A stretch of 13,316 nt of DNA from CAYLXC01 sp964387865 (GCA_964387865.1 CAYLXC010000023.1:1-13316); one strand, 5' to 3'; numbered from the stretch's first letter, positions 1 through 6,606 are shown. The notes: generated from the letters alone by a model not told the origin. A program made the numbers and translations.

Positions 1-3
1 TTG

Positions 4-86
4 TGTCCAGGGTGGGATTCGAACCCACATGGCCTTGCGACCAATAGTTTTTGAGACTATCGCGTAAACCGTTCCGCCACCTGGAC
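4..86 (-). tRNA. tRNA-Leu, anticodon CAA
   Basis: Read on the minus strand this folds as a class II tRNA of 83 nt. The acceptor stem is GTCCAGG/CCTGGAC with discriminator A. The anticodon stem is ATAGT/ACTAT around the 7-nt loop CTCAAAA, giving anticodon CAA for the UUG leucine codon. The long variable arm is a 5-bp stem closed by a GCAA tetraloop, and the T arm is GTGGG/CCCAC around TTCGAAT. Such a long variable arm is expected for tRNA-Leu. The 3' terminus is followed by CAA rather than CCA, so CCA must be added after transcription. It is transcribed away from the aminopeptidase gene. Confidence 0.96.
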
Positions 87-127
87 GTATGTTGAATTAT
101 ACCAACATTTTGGGTTAAACTCACTTC
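87..127. promoter_or_regulatory. Divergent promoters for tRNA-Leu and the aminopeptidase gene
   Basis: On the minus strand an extended -10 (TGgTATAAT, hexamer at 96-101) lies 9 nt before the tRNA 5' end. On the plus strand TTGAAT (92-97), a 17-nt spacer and a weak -10 TTAAAC (115-120) end 7 nt before the ATG at 128. The two elements overlap around 92-101. The tRNA promoter is convincing. The plus-strand -10 matches consensus at only three of six bases and is supported mainly by its position. Confidence 0.6.
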
Positions 128-2836
128 ATGAAAAAGAATGTTAGGCTTCCGGGTCATGTTAGGCCAGAAAGATATAAAATTATGCTTAGGCCGAATTTCG
201 AGGATTTTACTTTTGAAGGTGAAGAAACCATATATCTTACGCTGGAAAAATCCGCAAAAGAGATAATCCTACACTCTGTGGATCTGGAAATTTTATCTGT
301 GGAATGGATTCACAAAAGTAAAGAAGTTTGGGCAGGTAAGATCTCCTATGACAAAAAGGGCGAAACAGCCACTTTTACATTCCCCAAAAATCTCCAAAAA
401 GGTAAAGGTGAATTAAAACTTAAATTTAAAGGATTTTTAAATGATAAAATGCGCGGATTTTACCGCAGCAAATACATGGTGGATGGAATAGATAAGCATT
501 TGGTTACTACGCAATTTGAAGCAACTGATGCCAGGCGTGCTTTTCCCTGTTTTGATGAACCATCCCAAAAGGCCATTTTTGATGTAACCTTAATGGTTCC
601 ATCTCATACAACTGTTATCTCAAACACTATAGAATCAGCTATCAGAGAACATGAGGCAGGGGTGAAGATAGTGGAGTTTGAACCTACACCGAAGATGAGC
701 ACTTATCTTTTGGCGTTTATTGTGGGGGAGTTTGAGAATATAGAAGGGGAAAGGGGAAATGGAGAATTGGTAAGAGTATTTACGACTCACGGGAAGAAGG
801 AACAGGCAAGGTTTGCTTTGGATGTTGCCAAAAGATGCATGGATTTTTATGAGGAATATTTTGACATTCCTTACCCGCTTCCTGTTTTGGATATGATAGC
901 AATCCCTGATTTTGCAGCCGGTGCAATGGAAAATTGGGGAGCAGTGACATATCGGGAATCAACACTTTTAATTGATGAGGAGCGTTCATCAACTGCAAAC
1001 AAACAGTGGGTAGCTATGGTTATTGCCCATGAGCTTGCTCATCAGTGGTTTGGAAATCTGGTAACAATGGAGTGGTGGACCCACCTTTGGCTAAATGAAG
1101 GGTTTGCCTCATTTATTGAATATTTGGCAATTGACCATATTTTTCCCGAGTGGGATATATGGACACAATTTGTGGGTACTGAACTTGCTGATGCTCTCCA
1201 TTTGGATTCATTAAAAAATACTCACCCGATTGAGGTGGAAGTAGGGGATCCTGCGCAAATAAGTGAAATTTTTGACAAAGTCAGCTATTCAAAAGGGGCA
1301 TCAATTTTAAGAATGCTTTGGAAGTATCTGGGAGAGGAAGATTTCAGGGACGGGTTGAGGCATTACCTTAAAAAACATGCCTACGGAAATGCTTCAACCG
1401 GAGATTTGTGGGAGGCATTATCCGAAGTTTCCGGCAAAAACGTGGGGAAAATTATGGCAAATTGGACTTCAAAGCCAGGGCACCCATTAATAAGTGTAAA
1501 GGAAAAAGTAAAAAGTAAAAAACTAGAACTAACCCAAAACAGGTTCTTTATAAGTCCAGTTTCCAAAGAGGAGTCAAATGATAAAACTGTTTGGAGTATT
1601 CCACTATCCATGACATTGCGTGGAGCCTCAGCGACGAAGCAATCTTTTACTCGTCATCCTGAATTTATTTCAGGATCTGAGATTCCGAAACAAGTTCGGA
1701 ATGACGAAACTATGTTGATGGATAAAAAGTCTATGGTTTGGGATGGAAAAGGAAAGTTAAATATGGGTGAAGTAAGTTTGGTTAGAGTTGATTATCCACA
1801 CCAATATCTTAAAAGTCTTGAAGAGGATGTAAAATCCGGAAAATTATCTGCTCCGGATAGATTAGGGTTAATAAGAGATACTTTCGGGCTGGCTCAATCC
1901 GGAGGATCACCAACATCCTTGGCATTAGAGCTCGCTTTAAGCTACATTGATGAGGAAGATTTTACAGTTTGGAGTGAAGTTACATCACACTTAAGTCAAA
2001 TAGATTCACTTTTAGTATATGAGCCTTTTTATGAGGATTATAAAAGCTTTGGAAGGCATATTTTTGGGAGAATTGCTAAAAAATTGGGTTGGGAAAAAAG
2101 AAAAGGTGAAAAGCATACAGATGTTTTACTTCGCGGGATGGTTTTATATCAATTGGGAAAATTTGGGGATAAAGAGGTTATTAAAAAGACTCAAGAATTA
2201 TTTGCTATTCATACGTCATTGCGAGGAGCGTCAGCGACGAAGCAATCTACTAACGTGAAAGAGATTGCTTCGCTTCCTTCGGTCGCTCGCAATGACAGAA
2301 ACTTCAAATTGGATCCGGATTTAAGGGGGGTTGTCTACAATCTGGTGGCTGAAAACGGTGGAATGGAAGAATTTAATACTTTGATAAAAATGTATAAGGA
2401 AGAAGATAATCAGCAGGAAAAAGACAGGATTGGAAGAGCCTTAGGTTTATTTAAAAATAGAGCACTTCTTAAAAAGACATTAGCTTTTTCCATATCGAAA
2501 GATGTCAGATATCAAAATACTTTGGGGATAATATCATCTGTTTGGGGTAATCCAAAAGGAAGATATTTGGCTTGGGAATTTGTTAAAAAGAACTGGAATC
2601 TTTTAAAAGAAAGATATGCAGGAGGTCATTATTTTACCAGAGTTTTCCAGCCGGCAGGGGATTTTACAAAAGTTTCTGATGCTATAGATATAAAATCATT
2701 TGTTAAGAAGAACCCAATTCCGGAAGCAAGACGAACTATATCTCAAGCATTGGAGAGAATTTACTCAAATGCGGAATGGCTGAAAAGGGATAGAGACAAG
2801 ATTAAAAATTTTCTGGAGAAATTTGAGCCTGTGTAG
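128..2836 (+). CDS. M1 family zinc aminopeptidase (PepN / tricorn-factor type)
   Basis: This 902-residue protein is a gluzincin aminopeptidase that removes N-terminal residues from peptides, probably in the cytoplasm since no signal peptide is visible. The substrate-anchoring motif GAMENWG is at residues 265-271. The zinc site HELAH is at 301-305, with the third ligand Glu324 in WLNEGFASF, and the likely transition-state Tyr is 387 in SYSKGA. An N-terminal beta domain precedes the catalytic domain, and a beta then helical C-terminal half follows. Two stretches, about residues 495-527 and 696-723, are encoded by palindromic repeats inserted in frame and are not native family sequence. They make the protein longer than usual relatives. 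There is no Shine-Dalgarno site before the ATG. Family assignment is certain; substrate preference cannot be read. Confidence 0.95.
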   Translation: MKKNVRLPGHVRPERYKIMLRPNFEDFTFEGEETIYLTLEKSAKEIILHSVDLEILSVEWIHKSKEVWAGKISYDKKGETATFTFPKNLQKGKGELKLKFKGFLNDKMRGFYRSKYMVDGIDKHLVTTQFEATDARRAFPCFDEPSQKAIFDVTLMVPSHTTVISNTIESAIREHEAGVKIVEFEPTPKMSTYLLAFIVGEFENIEGERGNGELVRVFTTHGKKEQARFALDVAKRCMDFYEEYFDIPYPLPVLDMIAIPDFAAGAMENWGAVTYRESTLLIDEERSSTANKQWVAMVIAHELAHQWFGNLVTMEWWTHLWLNEGFASFIEYLAIDHIFPEWDIWTQFVGTELADALHLDSLKNTHPIEVEVGDPAQISEIFDKVSYSKGASILRMLWKYLGEEDFRDGLRHYLKKHAYGNASTGDLWEALSEVSGKNVGKIMANWTSKPGHPLISVKEKVKSKKLELTQNRFFISPVSKEESNDKTVWSIPLSMTLRGASATKQSFTRHPEFISGSEIPKQVRNDETMLMDKKSMVWDGKGKLNMGEVSLVRVDYPHQYLKSLEEDVKSGKLSAPDRLGLIRDTFGLAQSGGSPTSLALELALSYIDEEDFTVWSEVTSHLSQIDSLLVYEPFYEDYKSFGRHIFGRIAKKLGWEKRKGEKHTDVLLRGMVLYQLGKFGDKEVIKKTQELFAIHTSLRGASATKQSTNVKEIASLPSVARNDRNFKLDPDLRGVVYNLVAENGGMEEFNTLIKMYKEEDNQQEKDRIGRALGLFKNRALLKKTLAFSISKDVRYQNTLGIISSVWGNPKGRYLAWEFVKKNWNLLKERYAGGHYFTRVFQPAGDFTKVSDAIDIKSFVKKNPIPEARRTISQALERIYSNAEWLKRDRDKIKNFLEKFEPV
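1614..1706 (+). repeat. Compound palindromic repeat inserted in the aminopeptidase gene
   Basis: Two repeat units lie end to end. Bases 1614-1645 are half of the element seen complete at 2215-2296 and share CAGCGACGAAGCAATCT with it. Bases 1652-1706 form a second element with outer arms CGTCAT/ATGACG enclosing two perfect 8-bp hairpins, ATCCTGAA/TTCAGGAT and ATTCCGAA/TTCGGAAT, which predicts a three-way junction. The reading frame stays open across both. The translated text (for example RHPEFISGSEIPKQVRND) resembles peptides that such REP-like elements commonly encode when inserted in genes. Confidence 0.85.
2215..2296 (+). repeat. Complete palindromic repeat inserted in the aminopeptidase gene
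   Basis: The 82-bp unit has perfect 11-bp outer arms, GTCATTGCGAG (2215-2225) and CTCGCAATGAC (2286-2296). It also has perfect 11-bp inner arms, CGAAGCAATCT (2238-2248) and AGATTGCTTCG (2262-2272). It translates in frame to SLRGASATKQS followed by a short variable stretch, matching the peptide from the half element near 1620. It could fold as a long hairpin in DNA or mRNA. Confidence 0.9.
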
Positions 2837-2866
2837 TATTAATAATCCGCAGGTGTAGCTACAAAT

Positions 2867-2881
2867 CCACCCCGGGGGTGG
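2867..2881. repeat. GC-rich 7-1-7 palindrome after the aminopeptidase gene
   Basis: CCACCCC, one G, then GGGGTGG forms a perfect inverted repeat 30 bp after the aminopeptidase stop codon. It is strikingly GC-rich for this AT-rich window. As RNA it would make a short tight hairpin, but no U-tract follows, so an intrinsic terminator is only a possibility. It could also be a repeat-family remnant. Confidence 0.5.
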
Positions 2882-2911
2882 CCATTCGAAAAAAGAGTTC
2901 TGCATCAATTG

Positions 2912-2920
2912 TGGTATACT
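2912..2920 (+). promoter_or_regulatory. Extended -10 promoter for the 117-residue gene
   Basis: TGgTATACT (hexamer 2915-2920) ends 6 nt before the ATG at 2927. No convincing -35 is present, as is usual when an extended -10 carries the promoter. The predicted transcript starts at or next to the ATG. Confidence 0.6.
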
Positions 2921-2926
2921 ATTTAT

Positions 2927-3280
2927 ATGCCTGAAGCAGAAAGTAGACCACAAGCTAGAGTTTCGAGAATCCATCTAACAGATAATCCATTGCCAGGACA
3001 AGAATCGCAATTGAGCCAGTATAGAAAAGCAGCTCAGAAATCTGGTTGCAAGTTTAAAATTGAGGGGAAACCCGGCGATTCTTATGATTTTAACGCTTAC
3101 TACGCGGAGCGTGATCACAGCGATCATCCAGTTAGGAAGGGAGTGTTAGGCCCCCACTCTTATATATTAGCTGTTACAGGTGTCCCTGGAGTCCGTGAAG
3201 GGGCAAAGGGTTCTCTAACTAAATTTGAAAAAGATTTAGATGAAATAGTACGTAAAGATCCCCTTTACACAGAACAATAA
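2927..3280 (+). CDS. Hypothetical protein, 117 residues
   Basis: I do not recognise this protein. I chose ATG 2927 over an in-frame TTG at 2909 because that TTG lies upstream of the -10 hexamer that fits the window's promoter rule. The protein is hydrophilic, with no signal peptide or membrane segment. It opens with a probably disordered Pro/Arg/Gln/Ser-rich stretch. A mixed-charge core follows, containing DSYDFNAYYAERDHSDHP and GPHSYILAVTGVPGVREG, and it ends in a charged helix-like tail. The histidine- and aspartate-rich YYAERDHSDH segment could bind metal or nucleic acid, but that is only an impression. It sits alone between the aminopeptidase gene and efp with its own promoter. Confidence 0.7.
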   Translation: MPEAESRPQARVSRIHLTDNPLPGQESQLSQYRKAAQKSGCKFKIEGKPGDSYDFNAYYAERDHSDHPVRKGVLGPHSYILAVTGVPGVREGAKGSLTKFEKDLDEIVRKDPLYTEQ

Positions 3281-3326
3281 AGAATTTAAATATTCTACAT
3301 TCCTATTAGCTTCATATAAAATTTTA

Positions 3327-3335
3327 TGATAGAAT
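3327..3335 (+). promoter_or_regulatory. Candidate extended -10 for efp
   Basis: TGaTAGAAT (hexamer 3330-3335) ends 12 nt before the efp ATG, predicting a 5' leader of only about 5-6 nt. TATGAT at 3325-3330 overlaps it and is an alternative. No -35 or Shine-Dalgarno site is visible. Confidence 0.4.
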
Positions 3336-3347
3336 TTTTTAAATAAT

Positions 3348-3911
3348 ATGGCACTTAATGTAACTGAACTTAGAAATGGTAGCGTTTTTAAGGAGGGGAA
3401 TAATATTTTTCAGGTTTTGTCATATGATCATGTAAAAATGGGCAGAGGATCAGGGAATATTAAGGTTAAGGTTAAAAACTTAAGGTCTAGTGCAATTACT
3501 GAAAAATCTTTTATAACCGGGGCAAGGGTTGAAGAGGCAAATGTTGAAAAGAAAAAGGCACAATATCTTTACAGAGATGGTGACTCCTTTAATTTTATGG
3601 ATCCAGTTAGTTTTGAACAATTCCCACTTTCTCAAACTTCATTAGGTGAACAATTAAAATACTTAAAAGATGGCTTGGAAGTTATCCTAATAACATCTGA
3701 AGGAGAAGCTTTGGGTTTAGAACTGCCAAACAGCTTAGTGTATGAGATTTCCGAAACTGGACCAGGGGAAAGAGGAAACACAGTTTCCAATGTATACAAG
3801 GAAGCCACATTAGAAAATGGGTTAGTTGTTAAAGTTCCCATGTTTATTGGTGTTGGGGAAAAGGTAAAGGTGGATACAAGGACAGGAGCTTATGTAGAGC
3901 GTGTTAAATGA
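3348..3911 (+). CDS. efp: Elongation factor P
   Basis: This 187-residue protein has the usual EF-P length and three beta-barrel domains. EF-P binds between the P and E sites and relieves ribosome stalling at consecutive prolines. The N-terminal KOW-like domain includes the loop HVKMGRGSG. By alignment with E. coli EF-P, where Lys34 sits in PGKGQ, Arg33 here occupies the modified tip position. Arginine there recalls EF-P proteins rhamnosylated by EarP; no EarP is present in this window. The C-terminal OB domain ends in KVKVDTRTGAYVERVK, matching the family signature GDxIkVdTrtgeYveR. It ends in TGA and is followed by AT-rich inverted repeats before galU. Confidence 0.97.
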   Translation: MALNVTELRNGSVFKEGNNIFQVLSYDHVKMGRGSGNIKVKVKNLRSSAITEKSFITGARVEEANVEKKKAQYLYRDGDSFNFMDPVSFEQFPLSQTSLGEQLKYLKDGLEVILITSEGEALGLELPNSLVYEISETGPGERGNTVSNVYKEATLENGLVVKVPMFIGVGEKVKVDTRTGAYVERVK

Positions 3912-3977
3912 TTTATGAGATATGAAATATGATTTATGATTAAATTCATAAATCCTAAATCATTGTTCATAAATCAT
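3908..3977. repeat. Nested AT-rich inverted repeats between efp and galU
   Basis: An outer perfect 11-bp repeat pairs ATGATTTATGA (3908-3918) with TCATAAATCAT (3967-3977). An inner perfect 9-bp hairpin pairs GATTTATGA (3931-3939) with TCATAAATC (3946-3954) across a 6-nt loop. Further ATTTATGA-like copies lie between. The outer arms include the efp stop codon and end 1 bp before the galU -10. It may act as a weak terminator, an extruding cruciform or an operator. Confidence 0.7.
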
Positions 3978-3978
3978 G

Positions 3979-3984
3979 TATAAT
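3979..3984 (+). promoter_or_regulatory. galU -10 element (leaderless)
   Basis: A perfect TATAAT preceded by ATG ends exactly 7 nt before the galU start codon at 3992. Transcription is therefore expected to begin at the start codon itself. No good -35 is visible at 16-18 bp. Confidence 0.75.
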
Positions 3985-3991
3985 CAAAAGA

Positions 3992-4879
3992 ATGTCTAAA
4001 AAGATTACCAAAGCTCTGATTCCTGCTGCCGGGTTTGGGACAAGGTTTTTACCTCAAACCAAGGCCATGCCTAAAGAGATGCTTCCTATTGTGGATAAAC
4101 CTGTTATCCAATATGTTGTGGAAGAAATTGTAGCATCCGGTATTGATAACGTAATTATTGTTACAGGTGCCACAAAAAGGCCAATTGAGGATCATTTTGA
4201 TGAACCAAATGAGGATTTGGTTCAAAATCTGGTCAACGGGAAAAAAGAGGAGCTTCTAAAACAAATTAAACACATCTCTGACATGGCCAATTTTATTTAC
4301 ATCCGTCAAAAAGGATCTTATGGTAACGGGACACCTGTTTTAGCCGGTGAAGCAGTAATAGAGGATGAACCTTTTGCCGTACTTTGGGGAGATGAATTTA
4401 TTTTAGCTGAACCTCCAAGGCTTAAGCAAATGATAGAGGTTCACGAGAAATATGGAGGCATGGTTATCTCCGGTGTAAGAATTGAGAAAAAGGAAGATTT
4501 GAGCCGTTATGGAATAGCTGATCTAGAAGCAGTCGAAGGAAACGTTTTTAAAATCAAAAAGATTGTTGAAAAGCCTGATCCCTCATCCGCCCCTTCTGAT
4601 ATAGCAACTCACGGGGCATATATTTTGCCTCCTGAAATTTTTGCTGCTTTAAAAAAGCTTAACAGTGGCCAGAGTGGGGAAATTTGGCTTGTAGATGCAA
4701 TAAACATGCTTAAAGATGAAGGTGTACCACTTTACGGGGTAGTTATTGAAAACGGTAAATACTATGATACTGGAAATAAATTGGAATATATGAAAACAGT
4801 TGTGGATTTGGCAAGAAATCATCCTGAAATAGGTGAAGAATTTACAAAGTATCTAAAAGAATTAGCGGATAAATCTTAA
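3992..4879 (+). CDS. galU: UTP-glucose-1-phosphate uridylyltransferase
   Basis: This 295-residue cytoplasmic enzyme makes UDP-glucose from UTP and glucose-1-phosphate, supplying glycan synthesis. The nucleotide-binding motif PAAGFGTRFLPQTKAMPKEM is near residues 11-30. It is followed by KPVIQYVVEE, the metal-site region LWGDEF near residue 130 and VEKP near 190. The segment RQKGSYGNGTPVLAG, where E. coli-type enzymes have a GLGHAV-type motif, is a variant I associate with CPR bacteria. Length is normal. A consensus -10 sits 7 nt upstream of the ATG and there is no Shine-Dalgarno site. Its 3' end overlaps the convergent membrane-protein gene by 18 bp. It may serve the glycan genes further along the window. 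Confidence 0.96.
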   Translation: MSKKITKALIPAAGFGTRFLPQTKAMPKEMLPIVDKPVIQYVVEEIVASGIDNVIIVTGATKRPIEDHFDEPNEDLVQNLVNGKKEELLKQIKHISDMANFIYIRQKGSYGNGTPVLAGEAVIEDEPFAVLWGDEFILAEPPRLKQMIEVHEKYGGMVISGVRIEKKEDLSRYGIADLEAVEGNVFKIKKIVEKPDPSSAPSDIATHGAYILPPEIFAALKKLNSGQSGEIWLVDAINMLKDEGVPLYGVVIENGKYYDTGNKLEYMKTVVDLARNHPEIGEEFTKYLKELADKS

Positions 4880-5302
4880 GGCAAAAACTAAACCTCCGAC
4901 AGTTGCAGCTTGAGTTAAAATTCCCCAGGGAAGTTTTGCTTTGCCGTTTATCTCATGCTGGAATTTATAAAATGTGGAAAATGGAAATTTCCATCCCCAA
5001 AGAAGATATGGCATTTGTAAAATATCCCAAACTTCAGAAAAAAATATTGCAGACATTAAATAAATAATATCTGTTGTCCCCCCAAATATTAAAAAGGTGA
5101 TAATTATTCCGAAGATTAAATCAAATGATGATTGGACAAATAATGTTAGCTTGGTTTTTTTCTTCCATCCCCATCCGAAATCCCAGTGAGGAATCATATC
5201 TGCAATAGGGTGGGAAAGTGCAGCAAGTGGTAAACCAATTGAAGGATTAGAAATGGAGGCAGCAATAGCGCCTCCGATCAGTGCATGTGCAGTTGCGGTC
5301 AC
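4862..5302 (-). CDS. YdjM-like integral membrane protein (putative metal-dependent hydrolase fold)
   Basis: This 146-residue membrane protein starts at GTG 5302, 7 nt after a TATACT -10. The N-terminal helix carries AHALIGG with His6. A second motif, SHPIADMIPHWD, gives His31, Asp35, His39 and Asp41, a spacing typical of YdjM/DUF457-like membrane proteins proposed to bind a metal. Two or three further hydrophobic segments follow: DLIFGIIITFLIFGG, IIYLMSAIFFSEVW, and one near the C-terminus in the PWGILTQAATVGGLVFAL region. The biochemical role is unknown. It shares a compact divergent promoter with lgt and overlaps the 3' end of galU. Family level is likely, function open. Confidence 0.85.
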   Translation of the reverse strand: MTATAHALIGGAIAASISNPSIGLPLAALSHPIADMIPHWDFGWGWKKKTKLTLFVQSSFDLIFGIIITFLIFGGTTDIIYLMSAIFFSEVWDILQMPYLLWGWKFPFSTFYKFQHEINGKAKLPWGILTQAATVGGLVFALRFIR

Positions 5303-5366
5303 ATCTTTAAGTATACCCTACCTTGTCAAATTGAATCAATTTACAAGTTATGGTACGCTACATCCT
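5303..5366. promoter_or_regulatory. Bidirectional promoter with overlapping -35 elements (YdjM-like / lgt)
   Basis: Plus strand: TTGAAT (5331-5336), 17-nt spacer, extended -10 TGgTACGCT (hexamer 5354-5359), then 7 nt to ATG 5367. Minus strand: TTGATT (5334-5339), 18-nt spacer, TATACT (5310-5315), then 7 nt to GTG 5302. The two -35 elements overlap in TTGAATCAA, so one polymerase would exclude the other. Confidence 0.75.
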
Positions 5367-6281
5367 ATGTTTCCGGTACTTTTCTCAATAGGCAATATAA
5401 CTGTTTCATCTTTTGGAGTTTTTTTAACATTTGGATTTTTATATGGCGTATTTTTGGTATGGAGGCTTACAAGGGCCTGGGGAATGGATGAAGAAAAAAT
5501 TTTGGATTTGACACTGCTTACATTTATTGGAGGACTTTTAGGCGCAAGAGTTTATTTTGTCATAGAAAATTTGCAATTTTTTATCAATTCCCCCCTAAAC
5601 ATTTTACTTTTTACAAAATATCCGGGTTTTTCATTTTGGGGTGCTTTTTTAGGGGGGTGGCTGACGCTCTACTTTTTTGCAAGACGAAAAAGAGTGGATT
5701 TTTTACGCCTTGCTGATATTGCATCCGTAGGTTTCATTGGAGGATTGGCTTTATCAAATATTGGGTGTTTTTTAGGAGGTTGCGGAATTGGGATTCAATC
5801 TAGCCTATTTTTTGCAGTAAATATGGTAGGACAAATAGGTAAAAGATTCCCCACACAAATTCTGGAAGCCTTACTACTTTTGATTTTGCTTAAAATAATA
5901 TGGTCAAAAGCCACACATTTTCATCAAAGAGGGAAAATAGTAAGTTTAGCTTTGATATTTATAGGTTTGATTAAACTTATAACAGAGCCCTTAAAAGCAA
6001 ATCATAATGAGGGTTTTATATTATCCTTTGTCTTATTTGTTTTAGGTATTACACTTTTTTATAAGGCAACAAAAAGAAATATTATAGAAGATATAAAAGG
6101 CTTTTTTACATCTGTTGGCAAGTTTTTGATAAGCTCAAACAGTAGAAGAATTATTCTAGTAAGAGTCCAAAAATACTGGTATAATCAGACGACTACACTT
6201 GCATGGAAAATAAGAAATATCAAAAAAAACTTGCGGAGGTTAAATGTTAAATTTTCCTATAAAAACAATAAATTATATTAA
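5367..6281 (+). CDS. lgt: Lgt-like prolipoprotein diacylglyceryl transferase homologue, atypical active site
   Basis: Lgt transfers diacylglycerol from phosphatidylglycerol to the lipobox cysteine of prolipoproteins in the cytoplasmic membrane. I start it at ATG 5367 (304 residues) because MFPVLFSIGNITVSSFGVF matches the family N-terminus and a promoter ends 7 nt upstream. Longer frames would read antisense through the neighbour's start. Hydrophobic segments, LLGARVYFV, GFSFWGAFLGG and PTQILEALLL fit the family. However, the positions I align with E. coli His103, Arg143 and Arg239 appear as Trp (SFWG), Asn (LSNIGCF) and Lys (PLKAN). Activity is therefore uncertain. A basic tail of about 70 residues extends past the last helix. 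It overlaps the next gene by 38 bp. Confidence 0.82.
   Translation: MFPVLFSIGNITVSSFGVFLTFGFLYGVFLVWRLTRAWGMDEEKILDLTLLTFIGGLLGARVYFVIENLQFFINSPLNILLFTKYPGFSFWGAFLGGWLTLYFFARRKRVDFLRLADIASVGFIGGLALSNIGCFLGGCGIGIQSSLFFAVNMVGQIGKRFPTQILEALLLLILLKIIWSKATHFHQRGKIVSLALIFIGLIKLITEPLKANHNEGFILSFVLFVLGITLFYKATKRNIIEDIKGFFTSVGKFLISSNSRRIILVRVQKYWYNQTTTLAWKIRNIKKNLRRLNVKFSYKNNKLY
6235..6239 (+). promoter_or_regulatory. Shine-Dalgarno site for the DksA-like gene
   Basis: GGAGG lies 4 nt before ATG 6244, inside the end of lgt. It is one of very few clear Shine-Dalgarno sites here and fits an internal operon gene translated by coupling. Confidence 0.8.
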
Positions 6282-6606
6282 AAGAGTACTTTTACGTCAG
6301 CAAAAAGAAGTTGAGAAAAATCTAAAAGTAGTGGATGAAGACGATCCTGCTAAAGGGGAGGGTGTAGTAGAAAGTAGCGAACCAGGAACAGATTCTTATA
6401 TTGCTGATACTCACACAAGGATAGTAGTTTTAAAAGAGCAACTTAAAAAAACAAGCGGTAATATAAAGAGGGCTCTCTTAAAAATCAGAAAAGGTACTTA
6501 TGGAAAATGTGAAAGGTGTAGCAAGCAAATTGAGATTAGAAGGCTTCTGGCCATGCCAACAGCTCAATTTTGCCTCTCCTGCAGTAAAAAACCATCCCGA
6601 GTATAA
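6244..6606 (+). CDS. DksA/TraR-type C4 zinc-finger protein
   Basis: The 120-residue protein has a helical, charged N-terminal two-thirds and a C-terminal zinc finger, with Cys89, Cys92, Cys110 and Cys113 in the CERC...CLSC arrangement. DksA/TraR proteins act on RNA polymerase through the secondary channel. The helix region before the finger (HTRIVVLKEQLKKTSGNIKRALLKIRKGTYGKC) matches the family layout. An acidic patch, VDEDDPAKGEG, lies near residues 30-40. It overlaps lgt by 38 bp and has its own Shine-Dalgarno site, so it is probably coexpressed. Whether it works in the stringent response or is only DksA-like cannot be decided. Confidence 0.88.
   Translation: MLNFPIKTINYIKRVLLRQQKEVEKNLKVVDEDDPAKGEGVVESSEPGTDSYIADTHTRIVVLKEQLKKTSGNIKRALLKIRKGTYGKCERCSKQIEIRRLLAMPTAQFCLSCSKKPSRV

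Noticed and set aside
2019..2258. A second plus-strand frame containing a repeat-derived peptide (HCEERQRRSN)
   Set aside because: It lies within the aminopeptidase in another frame, and the peptide is just the palindromic repeat read differently.
1614..2296. Repeats as frame-breaking mutations making the aminopeptidase a pseudogene
   Set aside because: The frame is open through both insertions, and all zinc and substrate motifs are intact, so a functional enzyme is more likely.
3120..3260. The 117-residue protein as a cold-shock or KOW domain like its neighbour EF-P
   Set aside because: No RNP motifs or KOW glycine pattern are present; the short Gly/Val similarity is too weak.
5253..5366. 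A longer Lgt start at 5253 giving 38 extra residues
   Set aside because: It reads antisense through the start of the YdjM-like gene and across the shared promoter; family similarity and the -10 spacing support ATG 5367.
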